Assembly (NCBI GenBank): GCA_023412655.1
Contig: JAEYNH010000046.1
Span: 1-5,044 of the forward strand
Direction of reading: 5' to 3'
Length of the DNA stretch: 5,044 nucleotides
Source of the DNA: Pseudomonadota bacterium
GTDB lineage: Bacteria; Pseudomonadota; Alphaproteobacteria; Caulobacterales; Caulobacteraceae
Both the position numbers and the translations under genes were made by a program. Of the stretch, positions 1 to 4,999 are shown one piece after another (position 1 is the stretch's first letter; every line of letters starts with the position of its first letter). The notes below the pieces were generated by a model. That model ran no database searches. It had not been told where the DNA came from and saw only the letters and a list, made by a program, of their open reading frames with translations.

Positions 1-1
1 G

Positions 2-706
2 TTCGGCGGGTTCGGCCCGCCCCGCGCCCGGCGGCCGAACAGCGCCGTGCACACGGCCATCATGGTGGCCGGCAGCGCCGCCTTCCTCAGCGTCGGGGCG
101 GCGGGCGTCGTGCTGATGAACCGGGGGGGCGACCAGCCCACCCCCGCCGAGGTCCTGGGCGAAAGCCCCCGGGCCGCCGTGGCCATCGCCTCGGATGCGG
201 GCGAGGCCGCCGCCGACCCCGAGGCCGAGGCCCGCTACGCCGAGGCCCTCCGCCTGATCCAGGGCAAGCGGCCCGGCGGTCTGTCCCAGCTCAAGGCCCT
301 GGCCGACGACGGCTACGCCCCGGCCCAGTTCTATCTCGCCCAGCTTTATGAATCCGGCGGCGAGGGCGTGGTCCGCAACATGGCCGAGGCCCGCCGCTGG
401 ACCGCCCGGGCGGCCGAAGGCGGCGAGGCCGCCGCCATGCACAACCTCGGGCTCTACTATTTCCGGGGCGAGGGCGGTCCGCAGGATCTCGCCTCCGCCG
501 CCCAGTGGTTCCGCAAGGCCGCCGAACAGGGCGTCGTCGACAGCCAGTACAACCTCGGCCTCATGTACCAGTCGGGCAGCGGCGTGCAGCAGGACCCGGC
601 CGAGGCCCTGAAATGGTTCGGGCAGGCTGCGGCCCAGGGCGACGGCCTGGCCCGGGCCGCCGCCGACGCCCTGAAGGCCCGGACCCAAAAATCCGCGGCG
701 GGCTAG
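2..706 (+). CDS. PodJ-like Sel1-repeat protein, C-terminal part (5' end outside window)
   Basis: The reading frame is open to the left edge, and no ribosome binding site precedes the first in-frame starts (GTG at 47, ATG at 62), so this is most likely the end of a longer gene. What is visible: a basic stretch (RARRPN), one hydrophobic transmembrane segment (about positions 56-118), an Ala/Pro/Glu-rich linker, then three Sel1/TPR-like repeats at about 317-424, 425-535 and 536-643 with typical AxxxLGxxY and AxxWxxxAAxxG patterns. Basic residues before the membrane segment predict a cytoplasmic N-terminus and periplasmic repeats. This layout and the wording of the repeats resemble the periplasmic end of PodJ-type polarity proteins of Caulobacterales, which scaffold protein assembly at the cell pole. 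The chain stops about 20 residues after the third repeat, so the peptidoglycan-binding domain of classical PodJ is absent. The Sel1 assignment is firm; the PodJ-like role is inferred. Confidence 0.8.
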   Translation, partial: FGGFGPPRARRPNSAVHTAIMVAGSAAFLSVGAAGVVLMNRGGDQPTPAEVLGESPRAAVAIASDAGEAAADPEAEARYAEALRLIQGKRPGGLSQLKALADDGYAPAQFYLAQLYESGGEGVVRNMAEARRWTARAAEGGEAAAMHNLGLYYFRGEGGPQDLASAAQWFRKAAEQGVVDSQYNLGLMYQSGSGVQQDPAEALKWFGQAAAQGDGLARAAADALKARTQKSAAG

Positions 707-727
707 CCCCGCCGTGAGCGGCGGCTA
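704..727 (+). other. Stem-loop overlapping the stop of the Sel1 gene
   Basis: TAGCC (704-708) pairs with GGCTA (723-727), and GCC (711-713) pairs with GGC (720-722), around a six-base loop and a two-base bulge. An alternative fold pairs CCGCC (709-713) with GGCGG (720-724). No T-tract follows, so a classical intrinsic terminator is doubtful. It could be a weak terminator, an RNA-processing site, or chance in GC-rich DNA. It occupies most of the 33-bp gap before the permease gene. Confidence 0.3.
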
Positions 728-739
728 GGGTAGGGCGGC

Positions 740-1663
740 ATGGACATCTACCTGCCCATCGCCGAGGTCTCGGTGAACGCCCCGCTCATCGTGGCGCTCG
801 GCCTGTTCGTCGGCTTCATCTCGGGCATGTTCGGGATCGGCGGCGGCTTCCTCATGACGCCGATGCTGGTGTTCCTGGGCATCCCGCCGGCCGTGGCCGT
901 GGCCAGCATGTCCAACCACGTGGCCGCCTCGTCCATGTCCAGCGTCATCGCCTACAGCCGGCGCCGGGCCGTTGACCTGCGAATGGGCGCGGTGCTGGCC
1001 GCCGGGGGCGTCGTCGGGGCATTCCTGGGCGTCGAGCTGTTCCGCTGGCTGCGGCTGCTGGGTCAGTCGGACCTGGTGGTCGCCGTCTCCTACCTGGTGT
1101 TCCTCACCGTCATCGGCGGGCTGATGCTCCGGGAGTCCCTCGGCGCCATCCTGCGCCGGCGCCGGGGCGAGCCCCCGCCGGCCCGTAGGGATCGCCGGCC
1201 CCTGTGGCTCTACGGCCTGCCGCTGAAGATGCGCTTCCCGCGTTCGCGCCTGTACATCAGTGTCATCCCGCCCCTGGCCCTCGGGGTCTTCGTGGGCGTG
1301 CTCTCGGCGATCATGGGGGTGGGCGGCGGCTTCATCCTCGTCCCGGCCATGGTCTATCTGCTGCGCATGCCCGCCGGGGTGGTGGTGGGCACCAGCCTCC
1401 TGCAGATCATCGTCACCGCCGCCCTCACCGGCGTCCTCCAGGCGGGCCGCAACCAGACGGTGGACATCGTCCTGGCCGTCCTGCTGCTGGCCGGCGGCAT
1501 CGTCGGCGCCCAGTACGGCGCCCGGGCCTCCCAGCGCTTCCGGGCCGAGGAACTGCGCGCCGTCCTCGCCCTCATCGTCCTGTTCGTGGGCCTGCGCATG
1601 GGCCTGGGCCTGTTCATCGCGCCCAAGGAGCCCTTCGTCCTGATGACCGGGATGCTCGGCTGA
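740..1663 (+). CDS. TauE/SafE family membrane permease (putative sulfite/organosulfonate exporter)
   Basis: This 307-residue polytopic inner-membrane protein belongs to the TauE/SafE family, whose members move small anions such as sulfite, sulfoacetate or other organosulfur compounds; the substrate here cannot be read from sequence. Two glycine-rich signature motifs, GIGGGF (residues 32-37) and GVGGGF (193-198), sit in corresponding places in two homologous halves offset by about 161 residues, the internal duplication typical of the family. A basic, proline-containing loop (about 137-170) joins the halves, probably on the cytoplasmic side. Roughly eight hydrophobic segments are visible and the length is normal. 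The ATG at 740 has only a weak purine-rich sequence (TAGGG, 731-735) before it, but the MDIYLPIAEVSV start looks like the usual N-terminus of this subgroup. The stop overlaps the next start by one base, and this subgroup is commonly followed by a TIGR02186 gene, as here. Confidence 0.9.
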   Translation: MDIYLPIAEVSVNAPLIVALGLFVGFISGMFGIGGGFLMTPMLVFLGIPPAVAVASMSNHVAASSMSSVIAYSRRRAVDLRMGAVLAAGGVVGAFLGVELFRWLRLLGQSDLVVAVSYLVFLTVIGGLMLRESLGAILRRRRGEPPPARRDRRPLWLYGLPLKMRFPRSRLYISVIPPLALGVFVGVLSAIMGVGGGFILVPAMVYLLRMPAGVVVGTSLLQIIVTAALTGVLQAGRNQTVDIVLAVLLLAGGIVGAQYGARASQRFRAEELRAVLALIVLFVGLRMGLGLFIAPKEPFVLMTGMLG

Positions 1664-2430
1664 TGGCCGTGGAGGCGCCGCCCCCCCAGGTGCAGGAGCC
1701 GGCCATCTCGGCCGCCCTCACCGAGACCAACGTGCGGGTCAGCGCCGATTTCAGCGGCGCCCGCATCGTCCTCTATGGCGCGGTGTTCCAGCCGGACGCC
1801 CGCCCGGCCGACGTGGTGGTGATCGTCCGTGGCCCCGACCAGCCGGTGCGCATCGCCCGCAGGATCCAGGTCGCCGGCCTCTGGCTGAACAGCCGTCCGG
1901 TGGTGTTCGAGGGCGCTCCCGGCTTCTACATGGCCGCCTCCAACCGGCCCCTGGACGAGATCGCCACCTTCGGCCAGCTGCGGCGGCTGGGCGCGGGGAT
2001 CGACCACCTGCGCATCGACGCCCCGGCCGAACAGCGCGTGGAGACCCGCTACGGGGTCCGTGACGTGGTCGTCTCCAGCCTGGGCCCCGACTACTACACC
2101 TGGCGGCGGGCCGTGGTCCGGCTCAAGGAGCAGGCCGGCCTCTACGACGAGGACGGCCGCGGCGTGCGCTTCGTGGACCGGGGCCTGTTCCGCGCCGAGA
2201 TCGCCCTGCCCACCGGCGCCCCCACCGGGGTCTACCGGGCCGACATCCTGCTGTTCCAGGACGGCAAGCCGGTTTCCCAGCGTGTGCGCACCCTGACGGT
2301 GGAAAAGGTGGGACTGGAGCGAACCCTTTACCTCTGGGCGCATAACAGGCCATGGTCGTATGGCTTGGCCGCGATGGCGTTCGCGCTCCTGGCCGGGTGG
2401 GCCGCCTCGGCCGCGTTCCGGAGAGACTGA
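1663..2430 (+). CDS. TIGR02186 / Alph_Pro_TM family membrane-anchored protein
   Basis: The 255-residue product has a beta-rich soluble region (about 15-215) and one C-terminal membrane segment (about 231-252) flanked by arginines and ending in RRD. The segments ARIVLYGAVF (33-42), VVVIVRGP (51-58), RIQVAGLWLN (67-76), the FYMAASNRPL region (88-97) and the LERTLYLWAHNRPWSYGLAA tail match my memory of the alphaproteobacterial family TIGR02186/PF09608, about 270 residues long and of unknown biochemical role. It usually accompanies a TauE/SafE permease, suggesting an accessory subunit. The ATG at 1663 overlaps the permease stop (TGATG), implying translational coupling; the frame is open further upstream, but that part is an out-of-frame reading of the permease. 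Oddly, no N-terminal signal peptide is visible, although the family's soluble region is expected to be periplasmic. Family assignment is good; function and topology are open. Confidence 0.85.
   Translation: MAVEAPPPQVQEPAISAALTETNVRVSADFSGARIVLYGAVFQPDARPADVVVIVRGPDQPVRIARRIQVAGLWLNSRPVVFEGAPGFYMAASNRPLDEIATFGQLRRLGAGIDHLRIDAPAEQRVETRYGVRDVVVSSLGPDYYTWRRAVVRLKEQAGLYDEDGRGVRFVDRGLFRAEIALPTGAPTGVYRADILLFQDGKPVSQRVRTLTVEKVGLERTLYLWAHNRPWSYGLAAMAFALLAGWAASAAFRRD
2420..2426 (+). promoter_or_regulatory. Ribosome binding site deciding the DUF3429 start
   Basis: The purine run GGAGAGA (2420-2426) lies inside the end of the preceding gene. Its GGAG core is 7 bases from the TTG at 2431 and 13 bases from the ATG at 2437. 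Spacing favours the TTG, while codon preference favours the ATG. The products differ by only two residues. Confidence 0.5.
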
Positions 2431-2904
2431 TTGCTCATGGATTATGTGGGGGCCGGACGGCGCCTCGAACCCGCTCCGGCCGCGCTTTGGATCATCGCCG
2501 TGCTGGCGCTGATCCCGTTCCCGGTCTCGGCCCTGATCTATGGCTACGGTCCGCGCCACCTGGCGGGGCCCGCCCTCGCCACCCTGCTCAGCTGGGCCGC
2601 CCTGATGGTGGCCTTCCTCGGTGGCGTCCGCTGGGGCCTCGAGACCCGCGAGCCGAACCCGCGCTGGTATCGCCTCGGCTTCTCGGCCCTCGTGGCCACC
2701 GCCGCCCTGCTGGTGCTGCTGGGCCGCGGCCGGCTGCCCGACGTCTGGATCATGGCCGGCTTCGTGGTGGTCTTCCTGGTCCAGTGGCTGTTCGACCACC
2801 ACACGCCCCAGACCCCCGCCCGCTACCCGGTCCTGTCGACCATGATCACCGCCGGGGCCTGCGTCTCCCTGGGCCTGGCCCTGGAGAAGGCGCTGAACGC
2901 CTAG
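2431..2904 (+). CDS. DUF3429 family integral membrane protein
   Basis: This small protein (157 residues from TTG, 155 from the ATG at 2437) has about five hydrophobic segments (roughly residues 18-38, 48-66, 83-98, 105-121, 136-151). The strongest family mark is FLGGVRWG (62-69) at the end of the second segment, the signature I associate with DUF3429 (PF11911). A polar FDHHTP stretch (121-126) follows the fourth segment and a conserved-looking RYPVLSTMIT begins the last. The family has no established function. The start directly follows the TIGR02186 stop, so it is probably co-transcribed and coupled with the TauE/SafE and TIGR02186 genes. Its TAG stop lies in the CTAG that also supplies the stop of the convergent glutaredoxin gene, so no terminator fits between them. 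Family call is fairly confident; role unknown. Confidence 0.8.
   Translation: MLMDYVGAGRRLEPAPAALWIIAVLALIPFPVSALIYGYGPRHLAGPALATLLSWAALMVAFLGGVRWGLETREPNPRWYRLGFSALVATAALLVLLGRGRLPDVWIMAGFVVVFLVQWLFDHHTPQTPARYPVLSTMITAGACVSLGLALEKALNA
2901..2904. other. Shared CTAG carrying both stop codons of convergent genes
   Basis: The DUF3429 gene ends with TAG at 2902-2904 and the glutaredoxin-MauE gene ends with TAG read on the minus strand from 2903 to 2901. The two genes therefore overlap tail to tail by four bases, with no room for an intergenic terminator. Confidence 0.85.
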
Positions 2905-3668
2905 CCGGGCATGGCCGTGGCCAGCATCCAGATGGCCATGGCGATCATCATCAGGTTCTCGGTCAGCGAGACGAAGCCCAGCGGCACGTTGGAGCTGCCG
3001 CCGACGCAGGCGCATTTCAGCTCGCGCTTGTCGATGTAGACCGCCTTGAACACCGACACCGCCCCGACGCCGCCGATGAACAGCGCCAGCGGCGCAGACA
3101 GCCAGGTCATCGCCCCGGCCACCATCAGCACCCCGGCCAGGCCCTCGGCGAACGGATAGACATAGCCGTAGGGGATCCAGCGCCGGGCCAGCAGGTCGTA
3201 GTTGAGGAACATGGTCGAGAACCGTTCCACGTCCTGCAGCTTGAGCATGGCCAGCAGGCACATGCTGAAGGCCACGAACCATTCCCCGGCCCGCACCGTC
3301 AGCGGCGAGCCGAACGCCGCCTGGCTGGCGGCCAGGGCCATCAGCGCCGCCATGGCGAACACCGCCAGCACCGGCCGGTAGCTGGTCTTGCCGGGCTCGG
3401 CGACCTTCATCCCGAATCTGCGCCGAAGGTCGTCGTAGCCGCCCACCCGCTGGCCGTCGATGAACACCTGCGGCGTGGTCTTCACCCCGTGCTCGGCCTT
3501 GAAGGCGTCGGTCTGCTCCCGGCTGGTCAGGGGGTGGTCCTCGACCCGGAAGCCGCGCCGCTTCAGCAGGTCCAGGGCCTTCAGCCCGTAGGGGCAGGTG
3601 TGGCCCGGCATCACCATGCGGTAGAGGACGGCGGTCTTGTGAGGGCCGGTGTTGGACGGGGCGGTCAT
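2901..3668 (-). CDS. Glutaredoxin-MauE/DoxX-like membrane fusion protein
   Basis: The 255-residue product starts with a glutaredoxin fold (about 12-88). It has a C25-P-Y-G28 active site, so only the first thiol of the classical CPYC is present; a TTPQVFIDG segment (64-72) with the cis-proline for glutathione binding; and GGYDD (76-80). A membrane domain follows (about 98-252, four to five hydrophobic segments) resembling the MauE/DoxX redox-associated family. Its LKCACVGGSSNVPLG stretch (217-231) carries a C219-x-C221 pair. The likely role is glutathione-linked thiol or disulfide handling at the inner membrane; the substrate is unknown. I chose the ATG at 3668 because the upstream in-frame ATG (3704) lies within the probable -10 element, so a transcript from that promoter could not contain it. 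The Shine-Dalgarno sequence is weak. A divergent MerR-type gene probably controls it. Domain calls are strong; physiology is inferred. Confidence 0.87.
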   Translation of the reverse strand: MTAPSNTGPHKTAVLYRMVMPGHTCPYGLKALDLLKRRGFRVEDHPLTSREQTDAFKAEHGVKTTPQVFIDGQRVGGYDDLRRRFGMKVAEPGKTSYRPVLAVFAMAALMALAASQAAFGSPLTVRAGEWFVAFSMCLLAMLKLQDVERFSTMFLNYDLLARRWIPYGYVYPFAEGLAGVLMVAGAMTWLSAPLALFIGGVGAVSVFKAVYIDKRELKCACVGGSSNVPLGFVSLTENLMMIAMAIWMLATAMPG

Positions 3669-3678
3669 GGCGGCTCGC

Positions 3679-3707
3679 TTGGTTCGGTGTCTCGCCCGTC
3701 CCATATG
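3679..3707 (+). promoter_or_regulatory. Possible promoter of the merR-like gene
   Basis: On the plus strand, TTGGTT (3679-3684) and CATATG (3702-3707) are 17 bp apart. Transcription would begin near 3714, in the operator, and the short leader would still include the Shine-Dalgarno sequence at 3726. The same palindromic CATATG would then serve as -10 for both directions, giving autoregulation. Both hexamers match consensus only at 3 of 6 positions, so this is tentative. Confidence 0.3.
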
Positions 3708-3710
3708 GGG

Positions 3711-3728
3711 TCTGTACCATGGTACGGA
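3711..3728. promoter_or_regulatory. MerR-type operator dyad
   Basis: TCTGTACCATGGTACGGA contains a perfect 12-bp palindrome, GTACCATGGTAC (3714-3725), which extends to 18 bp with one mismatched pair (T3713/G3726). It fills the spacer between the -35 and -10 of the glutaredoxin promoter. The GTAC half-sites and flanking CCG/CGG resemble the mercury-type mer operator. The binder is most likely the adjacent MerR-family product, by analogy with other divergent merR pairs. Confidence 0.7.
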
Positions 3729-3729
3729 G
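3726..3729 (+). promoter_or_regulatory. Ribosome binding site deciding the merR-like start
   Basis: GGAG lies 7 bases upstream of the ATG at 3737, the standard spacing, and therefore favours that start over the in-frame ATGs at 3719 (inside the operator palindrome) and 3746. Its last two bases overlap the -35 hexamer of the divergent glutaredoxin promoter. Confidence 0.7.
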
Positions 3730-3736
3730 TCAACCG

Positions 3737-4144
3737 ATGGCCGACATGACCATCTCCGCCCTGGCCCGCGCCGGCGGGGTGGGCGTCGAGACCGTGCGCT
3801 ACTACCAGCGCCGTGGCCTGCTGGCCGAGCCGCCGCGGCCCGAGGGCGGCGGGCTGGGCGGCGGCGTGCGCCGCTACGGCGACGAGGATGTCCGCCGGCT
3901 GCGCTTCATCCGCTCGGCCCAGGCCGCCGGCTTCACCCTCGAGGAGATCGGCGAGCTTCTGGAGCTGCAGGCGCGGGACGGCCGCCCTCGCGCCCGGGAG
4001 ATGGCCCGGGCCCGCATCGCCGCCCTCGACACCCGCATCGCCGAGCTGTCGGCCGCCCGCGCCGCCCTGGCCCGCCTCGCCGACGAGTGCGCCGGGGACG
4101 GGGCGGGGCCGTGCCCGATCCTGGCCGCCTTCGACGAAGGCTGA
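3737..4144 (+). CDS. MerR-family transcriptional regulator (two-cysteine variant)
   Basis: The 135-residue protein has an N-terminal winged helix-turn-helix (ISALARAGGVGVETVRYYQ at 6-24, then RRYGDEDVRRLRFIRSAQAAGF at 45-66) and a long dimerisation helix (about 84-117). The C-terminal tail has C118 and C126 followed by PILAAF. Length and layout match mercury- or metal-responsive MerR proteins, which bind a dyad in an overlong promoter spacer and switch from repressor to activator on binding their effector. C118 and C126 correspond to Cys117 and Cys126 of mercury MerR, one residue closer together; the Cys82 equivalent appears to be Arg85. A different effector, such as another metal, a thiol stress signal or an organic compound, is therefore likely. 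The wing is glycine-rich (GGGLGGG, 37-43). The gene diverges from the glutaredoxin-MauE gene, its probable target. No mercury reductase or transporter gene is present in the window. Confidence 0.88.
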   Translation: MADMTISALARAGGVGVETVRYYQRRGLLAEPPRPEGGGLGGGVRRYGDEDVRRLRFIRSAQAAGFTLEEIGELLELQARDGRPRAREMARARIAALDTRIAELSAARAALARLADECAGDGAGPCPILAAFDEG

Positions 4145-4163
4145 CCGGAGGGGGTGAGGCCGC

Positions 4164-4943
4164 TCAGCCGGCCCGCGCCGCTTCCAGCACCAGGCCGGCG
4201 ATCCGCTCGGGCTGGGAGATCAGCGACAGGTGGCTGGCCTTCACCTCGATCGTCCGCGCCTTCATCCGGCCGGCCATGAAGCGCTGCAGGTCGGGGTTGA
4301 TGGTCCGGTCTTCCGTCGAGACGGCGTAGAAGCTGGGCTTGCTGCGCCAGGCCGCCTCGGTGGTGCGCTCGGCGGTCAGGCTGCGGCGGAACGGCTGCTG
4401 CACGGCGTAGAGCACCCGCGCCCGGTCCCGGGGCAGGTCGCCGGCGAAGTCCCGCAGGAAGGCGGCCTCGCCCAGGCGACCCTCGTCGCCGTCGAAGACG
4501 ATGCCGGCGCTGGCCGGCGGGGTGGGGAAGCGGCCGGCCAGGGCCGCATAGTCCTCCCCCGCGTCCGGGGCCCGGGCGGCCACATAGACCAGGGACGAGA
4601 CCTTAGGGTGCACGCCCGTCTGCGAGACCAGCACCCCGGCGAAGGAGTGGCCCACCAGCACAGTCGGCCCGTCCTGCCGGTCCAGCACCCGGCGCACCGA
4701 GGCGCTCGCCGCCTCGAGGGTGGTCAGCGGGTTCTGCACCGAGGTGGCGTTCAGCCCCGCCGCCTGCAGCCGGGCGATCACCTCGCTCCAGCACGATCCG
4801 TCGGCGAACAGGCCGTGGACCAGCACCACGTTCCGCGCCTGCGGGCGCGTGGCCGCCGCGCTGCGGCCCGCCAGGCTCAGGTCCAGGGCCAGGGCCGTTC
4901 CGGCGGCCAGGGTGCTCATCACGTCGCGGCGACTGAAGGTCAT
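4164..4943 (-). CDS. Tat-exported alpha/beta hydrolase
   Basis: The 259-residue product begins with a twin-arginine signal (SRRDVM at 4-9, a hydrophobic stretch at about 10-26, then AAA near 29-31 as probable cleavage region), so it should be exported folded to the periplasm. The remainder is an alpha/beta-hydrolase fold: LVHGLFADGSCW (41-52) forms the oxyanion-hole region, GHSFAG (98-103) the nucleophile elbow with Ser100, EDRTI (211-215) supplies the likely acid Asp212, and ASHLSLISQPE (236-246) the likely His238. This is the small esterase-like family often named simply alpha/beta fold hydrolase; the substrate cannot be predicted. The start at 4943 is chosen because GAGGAGA (4957-4951) lies 7 bases upstream and the Tat motif directly follows; an in-frame ATG at 5003 would add 20 residues before the signal. 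It converges on the merR-like gene across 19 bp. Confidence 0.88.
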   Translation of the reverse strand: MTFSRRDVMSTLAAGTALALDLSLAGRSAAATRPQARNVVLVHGLFADGSCWSEVIARLQAAGLNATSVQNPLTTLEAASASVRRVLDRQDGPTVLVGHSFAGVLVSQTGVHPKVSSLVYVAARAPDAGEDYAALAGRFPTPPASAGIVFDGDEGRLGEAAFLRDFAGDLPRDRARVLYAVQQPFRRSLTAERTTEAAWRSKPSFYAVSTEDRTINPDLQRFMAGRMKARTIEVKASHLSLISQPERIAGLVLEAARAG

Positions 4944-4950
4944 GGGTCGG

Positions 4951-4957
4951 TCTCCTC
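4951..4957 (-). promoter_or_regulatory. Strong ribosome binding site of the hydrolase gene
   Basis: GAGGAGA on the minus strand, 7 bases before the ATG at 4943, is the best Shine-Dalgarno sequence in the window. It fixes the start immediately before the twin-arginine signal peptide and excludes the longer reading from 5003. Confidence 0.8.
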
Positions 4958-4980
4958 GAGGGAAGCTGCACCATGACCTA

Positions 4981-4999
4981 GGGCGAACGGCGTTCGCCC
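4981..4999. repeat. Perfect inverted repeat upstream of the hydrolase (candidate operator)
   Basis: GGGCGAAC (4981-4988) and GTTCGCCC (4992-4999) are perfect complements separated by three bases, 38 bp upstream of the hydrolase start. On the minus strand CCTAGGTC (4982-4975), a partial match to the Caulobacter-type -10 consensus GCTANAWC, directly follows, so the repeat would lie in the promoter. That position suits a repressor operator, for example of a TetR-like regulator. As RNA it could form a hairpin, but no T-tract adjoins it on the minus strand; on the plus strand a TTTT occurs 10 bases later. The remaining bases to the right edge are relatively A-rich, non-coding in appearance and hold nothing else I recognise. 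Confidence 0.5.

Larger units (their letters stand above)
3702..3733 (-). promoter_or_regulatory. MerR-type promoter of the glutaredoxin-MauE gene
   Basis: Read on the minus strand, TTGACT (3733-3728) is a near-consensus -35 and CATATG (3707-3702) the best -10 candidate (weak, 3 of 6 consensus bases). They are separated by 20 bp, longer than the usual 17. Overlong 19-20 bp spacers with a dyad inside are the hallmark of promoters that MerR-family activators distort to activate. Transcription would start near 3695, leaving a leader of about 27 bases before the ATG at 3668. Confidence 0.7.

Noticed and set aside
1204..1662. Upstream extension of the TIGR02186 frame
   Set aside because: This portion overlaps the permease in another frame and reads as Arg/Pro/His-rich noise. 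Family similarity begins after the ATG at 1663.
3669..3704. Longer glutaredoxin start at 3704
   Set aside because: That ATG lies in the probable -10 element of its own promoter, and the extra residues (MGRARHRTKRAA) precede the expected domain start.
1354..3720. A 788-codon open frame on the minus strand
   Set aside because: It runs antisense to the TauE/SafE, TIGR02186 and DUF3429 genes and then out of frame through the glutaredoxin gene. Its composition (Arg, Gly, Pro, His rich) is typical of a shadow frame in GC-rich DNA.
2352..3749. A 465-codon open frame on the plus strand
   Set aside because: It is out of frame in the DUF3429 gene and antisense to the glutaredoxin-MauE gene. It has no recognisable motif, and the real genes here have clear families.
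3737..4144. Part of a mercury-resistance (mer) operon
   Set aside because: The operator looks mer-like, but the regulator lacks the Cys82 equivalent and no merT, merP, merC or merA gene is present in the window.
4145..4163. Terminator between the merR-like and hydrolase genes
   Set aside because: The 19-bp gap has no clear stem with a T-tract on either strand.
4230..4976. A 248-codon open frame on the plus strand opposite the hydrolase
   Set aside because: It mirrors the hydrolase codons and has shadow-like composition, whereas the minus strand has a Tat signal, catalytic motifs and a strong ribosome binding site.
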